Below are positions 56,681 through 64,000 of a stretch of 64,000 bases of DNA, piece after piece (position 1 is the first letter of the stretch; each line of letters starts with the position of its first letter). The position numbers were made by a program, and so were the translations under genes. Origin of the DNA: Bradyrhizobium barranii subsp. apii (GTDB lineage Bacteria; Pseudomonadota; Alphaproteobacteria; Rhizobiales; Xanthobacteraceae); contig NZ_CP096255.1 of the NCBI RefSeq assembly GCF_011516635.5, forward strand, positions 558,001 to 622,000, given 5' to 3'. The notes below the pieces were generated by a model. That model worked only from the letters and a program-made list of their open reading frames with translations. It searched no databases and was not told the origin of the DNA.

Positions 56681-57445
56681 TTGAGAAAGCTTGGCAGGTC
56701 CGTGACAGCACTGGCTTATATAACGGCGCTACTTGCGGCGTTTGCCGCAACTCGCGCATACGCCGCTGACATAGGTTATCTGGCTTCCCCCGGAGTAGCT
56801 GCAAACGAGTTTCCCTCACCACAGCGCCCTGTTGCACGGATCGTCAGCCCGCGCCGCGCCGCCGAAGAGCGCCGAGACGCCCTCAATGAGGCCGGTCAAA
56901 TCGCGCGTGCTCTTGAACTGAAACCAGGTATGACAGTGGGCGACATTGGAGCAGGCAGCGGCTACCACACAGTCAGGCTCTCGCTCCTCGTCGGCCCCGC
57001 TGGCTCTGTCGTTGCCCAGGACGTCACGCGGGATTACCTCATCGAGCTCGCCAGGCGAACAGAACGTCTGAAGTTGACGAACGTGCAATTCGCCCTCGGC
57101 GAACCACACGACCCGCGTCTGCCCGCTTCCTCGCTGGATGCTGCAATCCTCGTGCACATGTATCACGAGATAGCCCAACCCTATGCCTTCCTCTACAATC
57201 TCGCGGCCGCTCTAAAGCAGGATGCGCGGGTCGGATTTGTCGATCTTGAGCTTCCGACGTCGAAGCATGGCACGCCAATTGAGCTCTTGCGCTGCGAATT
57301 GACCGCCGTCGGCTATCGCGAGGTTGCCACATACAAGCTCGCAGGGGACGGAGGATACCTGGCGGTATTCTCTCCGCCGGAGGTAGCGGCTCGAAAATCT
57401 CCCCGCGATATCGTTGCTTGTGCGGATCCTGCCGGCACTCGCTGA
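56681..57445 (+). CDS. Exported class I SAM-methyltransferase-like protein
   Basis: A 254-residue protein. The N-terminus RKLGRSVTALAYITALLAAF, then AATRAYAADIGYLA is a signal peptide. The mature part has a Rossmann methyltransferase motif I in LKPGMTVGDIGAGSGYHTVRLSLLVGPAG, motif II VVAQDVTRDYLIELARRTERL, and AAILVHMYHEIAQPYAFLYNL. SAM is not known in the periplasm, so the function is unclear; similar exported proteins are annotated in other proteobacteria. TTG 56681 follows GGGAGG at good spacing. Confidence 0.8.
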   Translation: MRKLGRSVTALAYITALLAAFAATRAYAADIGYLASPGVAANEFPSPQRPVARIVSPRRAAEERRDALNEAGQIARALELKPGMTVGDIGAGSGYHTVRLSLLVGPAGSVVAQDVTRDYLIELARRTERLKLTNVQFALGEPHDPRLPASSLDAAILVHMYHEIAQPYAFLYNLAAALKQDARVGFVDLELPTSKHGTPIELLRCELTAVGYREVATYKLAGDGGYLAVFSPPEVAARKSPRDIVACADPAGTR

Positions 57446-57464
57446 CACCACGCCCCGGATTCCG

Positions 57465-58271
57465 TCACCCCGCAAACGACCGCGACGGTGGCAAATGCAG
57501 GGCCCAGGCATCGACCTTGTCGCTGGCACGCGGATAGATCTCCGTCACGATCGGATCGTGGCCGGGGATGAAACGATCGGGATGACCGGCGAGGCGTTCG
57601 ATCGTCTCCCAGCCCTGCGCCATGTCGCCGATATTGTAGACGATGGGGAACGGGCTCTTGCGCTGCAGATTGGCGTAGTAATGCGCGGCATCGGACGCCA
57701 GCACCACCGGCCCGCGCGCGGTCTCGACCTTGACCACCTGCAAGCCGTCGGAATGGCCGCCGACACGGTGCACGGTGACGCCGGGCGCCACCTCGCCGTC
57801 GCCGGAATAGAAATTGACGCGCTCGCCATAGACATGACGCACCATCTGCGTGACGTGCTCGACCGAGAACGGATGTCGCAGCAGTCCGTTGCACATGCAG
57901 CGTCCCGTCGCGTAAGCCATCTCGCGCTCCTGGAGATGGAAGCGCGCATTAGGGAAGGGATCGAGATTGCCGGCGTGGTCGTAATGCAGATGCGTCACGA
58001 TAATGTCGCGAACGCTCGACGCCGCGACGCCAAAGCGCTCCAGCGCATCGACCGGATTGAGCGTCAGCTTGCGTGCCCGCGCACTCGCTTCCTCGGCATT
58101 GAAGCCGGTGTCCACCAGGATCTCGCGGCCGCCGCCGCGGATCAGCCAGACGAAATAGTCGAGATCCTGCGCCGCGCTGTCATGCGGGTCGGGCTGAAGG
58201 AAATTCATGTTGGGGGTGCGTGGCGACATCGTCGCATAACGCAGGGCGTAGATTTCGTAGGCATTTCCCAT
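57465..58271 (-). CDS. Metallo-beta-lactamase-fold lactonase-like hydrolase (AHL lactonase family)
   Basis: A 268-residue protein with the intact zinc motif THLHYDHAGN, VGGHSDGLQVVKVET, VVLASDAAHYYAN and IPGHDPIVTEIYPR, as in N-acyl-homoserine-lactone lactonases (AiiA/AttM group). The ATG at 58271 begins MGNAYEIYALRYATMSPRTP. Quorum quenching is possible, but other lactones are equally likely. It is divergent from the caspase-fold gene. Confidence 0.88.
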   Translation of the reverse strand: MGNAYEIYALRYATMSPRTPNMNFLQPDPHDSAAQDLDYFVWLIRGGGREILVDTGFNAEEASARARKLTLNPVDALERFGVAASSVRDIIVTHLHYDHAGNLDPFPNARFHLQEREMAYATGRCMCNGLLRHPFSVEHVTQMVRHVYGERVNFYSGDGEVAPGVTVHRVGGHSDGLQVVKVETARGPVVLASDAAHYYANLQRKSPFPIVYNIGDMAQGWETIERLAGHPDRFIPGHDPIVTEIYPRASDKVDAWALHLPPSRSFAG

Positions 58272-58537
58272 GGTTTTCTTTTCTGAGTTGGACCTTCGGG
58301 GACGATCGATCGCACCAAGCCATTGTCGGCCGCAAAGGTCAAACACCGGAGGGCTGCGACAGCGTCCGGCCTGCTATGTGAGACCCCTCACATCTTCTTT
58401 GTCGCGGCTGCTCCAGCATCCTGCCGCAGAGTCGAACCAGATGGCGCCGAGCACAACCGTGACAGTCCTTTTATTCCCCTCCCGGCGCGCCCATGCATCG
58501 CGGTCAATTGTCGCGATAATGCCGAATCTCCAAGCGG
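58272..58537. other. Gene-free interval upstream of the caspase-fold gene
   Basis: About 270 bases with no convincing coding frame. It carries the lactonase promoter (not identifiable) and a small palindrome GTCAATTG near 58503. A good sigma70 promoter follows at 58538. Confidence 0.35.
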
Positions 58538-58566
58538 TTGACGCCCCCTTTCCGCGGTTTGATAAT
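58538..58566 (+). promoter_or_regulatory. Sigma70-type promoter of the caspase-fold gene
   Basis: TTGACG (58538-58543), 17 bases, GATAAT (58561-58566): five of six matches in each box. Start of transcription would be near 58573, leaving a leader of about 66 bases. Confidence 0.7.
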
Positions 58567-58638
58567 GCGCATTGCGTAAGTTAAGGTCGCCGCGGCGCAA
58601 GCTGGTAACGGCGCCTTTTTGGCTGGACCGCGCTGATT

Positions 58639-60153
58639 ATGAAAATTCGCTTCCTTTTTCTTCTGCCCTTGCTCGTTTCGCTCGTCCCGGTTGCGCCATC
58701 CCTGGCCGCCGGCGACCGTTATGCGTTGGTCATCGGCAACGCCAAATATCCGGACGCGGACGCCCCGCTGAAGGAACCGCTCAACGACGCGCGCGACGTC
58801 GCCGACGAGCTCAAGCGCGACGGCTTTTCCGTTGAAATCGGCGAGAACCTGACCGGCGACGGCATGCGCCGCGCCTTCGACAAGCTCTATGGCAAGATCA
58901 AGCCGGGCTCGGTGGCGCTGATCTTCTTCAGCGGTTTCGGCATCCAGTCGGCGCGCCAGAGCTACATGCTGCCGATCGACGCGCAGATCTGGACCGAATC
59001 CGACGTGCGCCGCGACGGTTTCAGCCTGGAGACCGTGCTCGGCGAGCTCAATACCCGCGGCGCGGGCGTCAAGATCGCGCTGGTCGACGCCTCCAGGCGC
59101 AATCCCTTCGAGCGCCGGTTCCGCAGCTTCTCGGCCGGCCTGACGCCGGTCATCGCGCCGAACGGCACGCTGGTGATGTACTCGGCGGCACTGGCCTCGG
59201 TGGTCTCGGACGCCGGCGGTGAGCACAGCCTGTTCGTCCAGGAGCTCCTGAAGGAGATCCGCGTCCCCGACCTGATGGCCGAGGAGACGCTGAACCGCAC
59301 CAAGATGGGCGTCACCCGCGCCTCGCGCGGCGAACAGGTGCCGTGGATCTCCTCGTCGCTCGCCGAGGATTTTTCCTTCATTCCGGGTGCCGGCGGATCG
59401 CGTCCGTCGATGACGGCACCGCCGCCATCGCCGCCGGTCGTCGCCAACAACCCGCCGCCGGCTCCGCCCGCACCGCCTCCGCCGCCGAAGCCGGCGGACA
59501 CGGCAGCGGCACCTGCTCCAGCACCTGCTCCGGCACCGGCGCCCTCACCGAAACCGCAGGTCGAGGCCGCCTTACCGCCGGCGCCACCGCCGGTGAAACC
59601 AGCCGAGACCACCCCCGCACCGAGCATGGATAGCGGGCCGAGCGCGGCCGCGCTGGCGGAGGATCCGACCATCAAGGGCCTGACGGCCAAGATCGCCGCC
59701 AATCCTGATGACGTGAACGCGCTGTACCGGCGCGGTCAGGTCTATGCCAGCAAGGGCGCCTACAATTTGGCCATCAAGGATTTCGACGAGACGCTTCGGA
59801 TCAACGCGAAGGACGTCGAGGCGCTGAACAACCGCTGCTGGACCCGCACCGTGGTCGGCGACCTCCAGGGCGCGCTGAAGGATTGCAACGAGGCGCTGCG
59901 GCTGCGGCCGAATTTCGTCGATGCGCTGGACAGCCGGGGACTCGTCAATCTGAAATCGGGAGCGGTCAAGAACGCCATCGCCGATTTCGACGCAGCCCTG
60001 AAGATCAACCCGCGCCTGACCTCCTCGCTCTTTGGCCGCGGGATTGCCAAGCAGCGCAACGGCTCGGCGCAGGAAGGCGCGCTCGACATCGCCAATGCCA
60101 AGGCGATGGACCCGAACATTGTTCAGGAGTTCGCAAGCTACGGAGTACGCTAG
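58639..60153 (+). CDS. Secreted caspase-fold (pseudo-orthocaspase) protein with TPR repeats
   Basis: A 504-residue exported protein (signal peptide MKIRFLFLLPLLVSLVPVAP, SLAAG). Residues about 25-240 form a caspase (peptidase C14) domain: YALVIGNAKYPDADAPLKEP, LNDARDVADELKRDGF, VALIFFSGFG and KIALVDASRRNPF. In active orthocaspases these last two read ...GHG and DACR; here Phe100 replaces His and Ser152 replaces Cys, so proteolysis is not expected. A Pro/Ala-rich linker (about 255-340) leads to three or four TPR units (NALYRRGQVYASKGAYNLAIKDFDETLRIN and following). It probably acts as a protein-binding scaffold. Confidence 0.9.
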   Translation: MKIRFLFLLPLLVSLVPVAPSLAAGDRYALVIGNAKYPDADAPLKEPLNDARDVADELKRDGFSVEIGENLTGDGMRRAFDKLYGKIKPGSVALIFFSGFGIQSARQSYMLPIDAQIWTESDVRRDGFSLETVLGELNTRGAGVKIALVDASRRNPFERRFRSFSAGLTPVIAPNGTLVMYSAALASVVSDAGGEHSLFVQELLKEIRVPDLMAEETLNRTKMGVTRASRGEQVPWISSSLAEDFSFIPGAGGSRPSMTAPPPSPPVVANNPPPAPPAPPPPPKPADTAAAPAPAPAPAPAPSPKPQVEAALPPAPPPVKPAETTPAPSMDSGPSAAALAEDPTIKGLTAKIAANPDDVNALYRRGQVYASKGAYNLAIKDFDETLRINAKDVEALNNRCWTRTVVGDLQGALKDCNEALRLRPNFVDALDSRGLVNLKSGAVKNAIADFDAALKINPRLTSSLFGRGIAKQRNGSAQEGALDIANAKAMDPNIVQEFASYGVR

Positions 60154-60299
60154 TATTTTTTTTGAGTTGAGGCGACAGACGCCTCGAACCCTCGGCGGCC
60201 CAGGGAAGACTAACGGACGGATGCCGCAGGCGGCCTTTCCCGGGGGGCCATTGCAGGAATTTTGGAACCGCGCGGTCAGCTGCGCAGGAGGGACTGGTA

Positions 60300-60959
60300 A
60301 TGAGATTGGCTACCGCGATCCTGTCCATCATCACGGTCGGCGCCGCTCTGTCGCTGACGACCCCGCTCGCATTCGCGGGCGACGACGGCAACAGCAAGAA
60401 CGTCACCGAGGACGAGATCGTCCGCGCACTGGCGCCGCCGCCGAAGAAGCCGTTGACCCGCGGCCTCTCGATCGCCCCGCAGGCCGATCCCGCACCCAGT
60501 GCGGCGGAAACCAAGCTGATCCAGTCCGTGCGCGGCCGCTCGACGCGCTCGCTTTCGTCGACCGAGCGCGAAGAGATCGCCTCGGTGGCCAAGGACAAGC
60601 CGAACATCGATCTTGAAATCACGTTCGACTACAACTCGGCCAATATCAGCGCCAAGTCGCTCGCCTCGGTACAGGCGCTCGGTCGCGCGCTGACCAGCCC
60701 CGACCTGAAGGGCTCGACCTTCGTGGTGGCCGGCCACACCGACGCCGCCGGCGGCGAGGGCTATAATCAGGACCTGTCGGAGCGCCGCGCGGATTCGATC
60801 AAGCGCTACCTCGTCGACAAGTACGGCATCTCCGCGACCGATCTCGTCACCGTCGGCTATGGCAAGAGCAAGCTGAAGGACCCGGCCCAGCCGATGGCGG
60901 AGGTCAATCGTCGCGTGCAGGTCGTCAACATGGAAAACAAGACCACCGCATCGAAGTGA
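60300..60959 (+). CDS. OmpA-family protein
   Basis: A 219-residue protein with a signal peptide (MRLATAILSIITVGAALSLT, TPLAFAGD) and a C-terminal OmpA-like peptidoglycan-binding domain (about 105-215): LEITFDYNSANISAKSLASV, TFVVAGHTDAAGGEGYNQDL and SERRADSIKRYLVDKYGI. The middle segment is Pro-rich. No barrel domain; it may be periplasmic. It follows the caspase-fold gene by 146 bases that contain no other gene; the two may work together. Confidence 0.93.
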   Translation: MRLATAILSIITVGAALSLTTPLAFAGDDGNSKNVTEDEIVRALAPPPKKPLTRGLSIAPQADPAPSAAETKLIQSVRGRSTRSLSSTEREEIASVAKDKPNIDLEITFDYNSANISAKSLASVQALGRALTSPDLKGSTFVVAGHTDAAGGEGYNQDLSERRADSIKRYLVDKYGISATDLVTVGYGKSKLKDPAQPMAEVNRRVQVVNMENKTTASK

Positions 60960-61039
60960 GAGCACGACGTAATCCTTTGAAGTGCCAAATCCTTTGAAGT
61001 GCCAAGTCGTGATGTGGTGTAAAGTCTTGCTTCAAAAGC

Positions 61040-61063
61040 GCGTCCCGCAGCCTTGTGGGACGC
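61040..61063 (+). terminator. Terminator-like hairpin after the OmpA-type gene
   Basis: GCGTCCCGCA-gcct-TGTGGGACGC: ten paired bases (one G-T) and a four-base loop, followed by CGCTTTATTTC. Before it, at 60971-61004, AATCCTTTGAAGTGCCA is repeated exactly twice in tandem. Confidence 0.7.
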
Positions 61064-61136
61064 CGCTTTATTTCAGGGAAACGCTCTCAGCAGGCCTCGT
61101 GCGGATGGCCGTGAGCCAGGCCAGGACAATCCGGCG

Positions 61137-62066
61137 ATGAACGCCTCCGAATATCTCAAGCCTGCCGGAACCGTGGTGTTCGTCGTTGCGCTCGGCGTCG
61201 GCTATTATCTGTTCGAGCATCGGCATCGCCCCGAGGCGAAGGAAACGCCGAGCGAGGCGCTCGTCATCGTGACGAAGTCGACCAACGCCTGCTTCTCCGA
61301 CCTCGTGCGGGTGACCGGCTTCTTCGTGCCGCGCCGCGAGGCCGTGGTCGTCGCCGACCAGGAAGGCTCCAGGGTCACCGACCTCTTCGTCACCGAAGGC
61401 GCCATGGTCACCGACAATCAGGAGCTGGCGCGCCTGACGGCGCCGCCGCAGATCCCCGGCCAGCCGCAAAGACCCGGCCCGCAAGGCCCGATCTCGCTGA
61501 AGGCGCCCGCGCCGGGCCTCGTCACCGAAGTGCGCACCATCGTCGGCGCGCCCGCCTCGCCGCAGGCCGGCCCGATGTTCCGCATCGCCGTCAACAACGA
61601 GATCGAGCTCGACGCCCAGGTCCCGGCGGTGCACATGCCCAAGCTCAATCCCGGGGCGACCGTGCGCATCAGCCGCGATGACGCGCCCGATTTGATCGGC
61701 CGGGTCCGGCTGGTCGCGCCCGAAATCGACCGCACGACGCAGCTCGGCCGCGTCCGCATCAGCGTCACCAACAATCCATCGCTCAAGGTCGGCGTGTTTG
61801 CCCGCGCCTCGATCGACGCCAAGCGAAGCTGCGGCGTCTCGATCCCCAAGACCGCGATCGACCATCTCACCATTCAGGTCGTCAAAAACAATATTGTCGA
61901 GACGCGCAAGGTACGGGTCGGGCTGTCGTCCGACAGCGCGACGGAAATCCTGGAAGGCCTCGAGGTCGGCGAAATCGTCGTGGCCGACGCCGGGTCTTCG
62001 CTCCATGACGGCGACCAGATCAAGACCATGTTCGCCGATGAACTCGATCGCACGCGGGTACGCTGA
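61137..62066 (+). CDS. RND efflux periplasmic adaptor (membrane fusion protein)
   Basis: A 309-residue HlyD/MFP adaptor. One N-terminal membrane anchor (TVVFVVALGVGYYLFEHRH) precedes a biotinyl-lipoyl-like domain (RREAVVVADQEGSRVTDLFVTEGAMVTDNQEL ... LKAPAPGLVTEVRTIVGA), a beta-barrel region (IELDAQVPAVHMPKLNPGATVRI) and a membrane-proximal part. The hairpin is very short, the two lipoyl halves being joined by a Pro/Gly-rich loop. The stop overlaps the pump gene by one base. Confidence 0.92.
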   Translation: MNASEYLKPAGTVVFVVALGVGYYLFEHRHRPEAKETPSEALVIVTKSTNACFSDLVRVTGFFVPRREAVVVADQEGSRVTDLFVTEGAMVTDNQELARLTAPPQIPGQPQRPGPQGPISLKAPAPGLVTEVRTIVGAPASPQAGPMFRIAVNNEIELDAQVPAVHMPKLNPGATVRISRDDAPDLIGRVRLVAPEIDRTTQLGRVRISVTNNPSLKVGVFARASIDAKRSCGVSIPKTAIDHLTIQVVKNNIVETRKVRVGLSSDSATEILEGLEVGEIVVADAGSSLHDGDQIKTMFADELDRTRVR

Positions 62067-64000
62067 TGGCTCTCAATATCTCGGCTTGGTCGATCCGCAA
62101 TCCGCTGCCGTCGGTCGTCTTCTCGATCATCCTCCTGGTCCTCGGCTGGGTGTCCTTCACCAAGCTCGCGGTGACGCGGCTGCCTTCGGCCGACATTCCC
62201 GTGATCTCGGTCGTGGTGTCGCAATTCGGCGCCGCGCCCGCGGAACTCGAATCCCAGGTCACCAAGACGGTTGAAGATGCCGTCTCCGGCGTCGAGGGGG
62301 TCAGGCACATCACTTCCTCGATCACCGACGGCGTGTCAGTGACCACCATCCAGTTCGCGCTGGAGACCAACACCGACCGCGCGCTCAACGACGTCAAGGA
62401 CGCGGTGACGCGGGTGCGCTCCAACCTGCCGCAGAACGTCACCGAGCCGCTGATCCAGCGCGTCGACGTCATCGGCCTGCCGATCGTCACCTATGCCGCG
62501 ATCTCGCCCGGCAAGACGCCGGAGCAGCTCTCCTATTTCGTCGACGACGTGGTCAAGCGCGCGCTGCAGGGCGTGCGCGGCGTCGCCCAGGTCGAGCGCA
62601 TCGGCGGTGTCGAGCGCGAGATCCTGGTCTCGCTCGATCCGGACCGGATGCAGGCGATGGGGCTGACCGCGGTCAATGTCAGCCAAAGCCTGCGCGGCAC
62701 CAATGTCGACGTCGCCGGCGGCCGCGCCGAGATCGGCAAGAACGACCAGGCGATCCGCACGCTTGCGGGCGCGAAGACACTGGGCGATCTCGCCGGCACC
62801 ATGATCCCGCTGTTCGGCGGCGGTGAGGTCCGGCTCGACGATCTCGGCACCGTCACCGACACCATCGCCGACCGCCGCACCTTCGCCCGCTTCAACGGCG
62901 AGCCGGTGGTCGCGCTCGGCATCAAGCGATCCAAGGGCGCCAGCGATGTGAAGGTGGCCGAGGCCGTGCAGAAGCGCATCGACGCGCTGAAGGCCGCCTA
63001 TCCCGACGTCGACCTGAAGGTGATCGACACCTCGGTCGAATATACCAACGGCAATTACCACGCGGCGATCTCGACCCTGTTCGAAGGCGCCATCCTTGCC
63101 GTCATCATCGTGCTCCTGTTCCTGCGGGACCTGCGCGCCACCATCATTGCCGCGATCTCGCTCCCGCTGTCGATCTTCCCGGCGTTCTGGGCGATGGACC
63201 TTCTCGGCTTCTCGCTGAACCTCGTCAGCTTCCTCGCCATCACGCTGTCGACAGGTATTCTCGTCGACGACGCCATCGTCGAGATCGAGAACATCGTCCG
63301 GCACATGAACATGGGCAAATCGCCCTACCGTGCCGCGCTCGAGGCCGCCGACGAAATCGGCCTCGCGGTGATCGCGATCTCGCTGACGATCATTGCGATC
63401 TTCGCGCCAGCGAGCTTCATGTCGGGCATCGCCGGACAGTTCTTCAAGCAGTTCGGCATCACCGTCTCGGTGCAAGTGTTCTTCTCGCTGCTCGCGGCGC
63501 GCTTCGTCACGCCGGTGCTGGCCGCCTACTTCCTCAAGCACCATGCGCACGAAGAGCCGCCGCCCGGCCGCGTGCTGCGGGCCTATCACAGGATCGTGGC
63601 CTGGTCGGTGAAGCACCATTTCATCACCGTGCTGATCGGCTTCGGGGTGTTCGCCGCCTCAATCTGGAGCATCACGCTGCTGCCGCAGGGCTTCCTGCCG
63701 GCGCAGGACAGCGCGCGCTCGCTGCTGGCGCTCGAGCTGCCGCCGGGCACCCAGCTTGCCTACACCGAGAAGGTCACCGAGGACATCGTCGCACGCCTGC
63801 GCAAGCGGCCGGAGGTGAAGAGCATCTTCGTCGATGGCGGGCGCGTCCCGCCGGGCACCCAGGAAGTCCGGCGCGCCTCTCTGATCATCAACTACACGCC
63901 CAAGGACAGCCGCGACATCACCCAGCGCGAGCTCGAATTCTCGATCAGCCAGGAGCTGGAGAACGTTCCCGACATCCGCTTCTGGTTCCTCGACGAGAAC
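62066..64000 (+). CDS. RND efflux transporter permease, partial (AcrB/HAE1-type)
   Basis: 645 codons are present; the 3' part lies beyond the right edge. The N-terminus ISAWSIRNPLPSVVFSIILL and porter loops (VTKTVEDAVSGVEGVRHITS, DRALNDVKDAVTRVRSNLP) are typical. The proton-relay Asp pair is in TM4 (GILVDDAIVEIENIVRHM). The hydrophobic set VLLFLRDLRATIIAAISLPLSIF and SFMSGIAGQFFKQFGITVSV also fits. It forms a tripartite efflux pump with the preceding adaptor; substrate unknown. Confidence 0.95.
   Translation, partial: MALNISAWSIRNPLPSVVFSIILLVLGWVSFTKLAVTRLPSADIPVISVVVSQFGAAPAELESQVTKTVEDAVSGVEGVRHITSSITDGVSVTTIQFALETNTDRALNDVKDAVTRVRSNLPQNVTEPLIQRVDVIGLPIVTYAAISPGKTPEQLSYFVDDVVKRALQGVRGVAQVERIGGVEREILVSLDPDRMQAMGLTAVNVSQSLRGTNVDVAGGRAEIGKNDQAIRTLAGAKTLGDLAGTMIPLFGGGEVRLDDLGTVTDTIADRRTFARFNGEPVVALGIKRSKGASDVKVAEAVQKRIDALKAAYPDVDLKVIDTSVEYTNGNYHAAISTLFEGAILAVIIVLLFLRDLRATIIAAISLPLSIFPAFWAMDLLGFSLNLVSFLAITLSTGILVDDAIVEIENIVRHMNMGKSPYRAALEAADEIGLAVIAISLTIIAIFAPASFMSGIAGQFFKQFGITVSVQVFFSLLAARFVTPVLAAYFLKHHAHEEPPPGRVLRAYHRIVAWSVKHHFITVLIGFGVFAASIWSITLLPQGFLPAQDSARSLLALELPPGTQLAYTEKVTEDIVARLRKRPEVKSIFVDGGRVPPGTQEVRRASLIINYTPKDSRDITQRELEFSISQELENVPDIRFWFLDEN

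Noticed and set aside
60971..61004. Exact 17-base tandem duplication after the OmpA-type gene
   Set aside because: Probably a simple slippage event; only two units and no further structure, so not listed as a finding.

Overview
The window looks like a chromosomal segment of an alphaproteobacterium of the Bradyrhizobium type. The reasons are the strong G+C bias, gene content typical of Bradyrhizobium and its relatives (CobS/CobT, several UrtA/LivK-type ABC systems, HWE kinase, DUF2783, DUF6236), and the many short palindromic repeats between genes. It is mostly ordinary chromosome with one scarred accessory patch at about 39.5-43.5 kb.

Layout. 0-5 kb: the start of argJ (running off the left edge), a parvulin-type foldase and, divergently, secA. 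5.2-13.4 kb: a MarR repressor divergent from an amide-type operon holding a signal-less AmiC-like binding protein, an amidase, a permease, a Tat-exported binding protein, a second permease and two ATPases. 13.5-21.2 kb: housekeeping genes, namely an L,D-transpeptidase lipoprotein, accA, xerD with a 48-residue membrane peptide, aroK-aroB and a CNNM/CorC-type protein. 21.3-32.1 kb: bolA and a J-domain protein, an HWE histidine kinase, two divergent citrate synthase paralogues (one fused to a helix-turn-helix), a DedA protein, then cobS-GNAT-cobT and two secreted proteins. 32.4-36.5 kb: an old-yellow-enzyme oxidoreductase, a small membrane protein, a PilZ-like protein and a DUF2235 hydrolase. 36.5-39.6 kb: a coiled-coil protein facing an operon of a helix-turn-helix/coiled-coil protein plus an FtsZ paralogue; each promoter region carries a perfect TTAA-N7-TTAAC box as expected for CtrA. 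39.6-43.5 kb: a decayed partial copy of the DUF2235 gene, an orphan gene fragment, a frameshifted IS701-type element, an IS5-type element and a DUF6236 gene apparently cut by the latter.

43.7-64 kb: a SulP-STAS-cNMP transporter, purC, pirin, GNAT, a membrane-anchored AraC regulator and a serine hydrolase. Next is a MarR-controlled operon (flavin hydroxylase, DUF2783, metallo-hydrolase, homogentisate dioxygenase) that fits conversion of a hydroxyphenylacetate to homogentisate and ring cleavage. The window ends with an exported methyltransferase-like protein, a lactonase-type hydrolase, a caspase-fold protein lacking both catalytic residues, an OmpA-type protein and an RND efflux pair cut by the right edge.

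The most interesting signals are the CtrA boxes around the FtsZ paralogue, the HTH-citrate synthase with palindromes and no Shine-Dalgarno, the pseudo-caspase, and the small DUF2783 protein as a possible hydroxylase coupling partner. No tRNA, rRNA or CRISPR array was seen.
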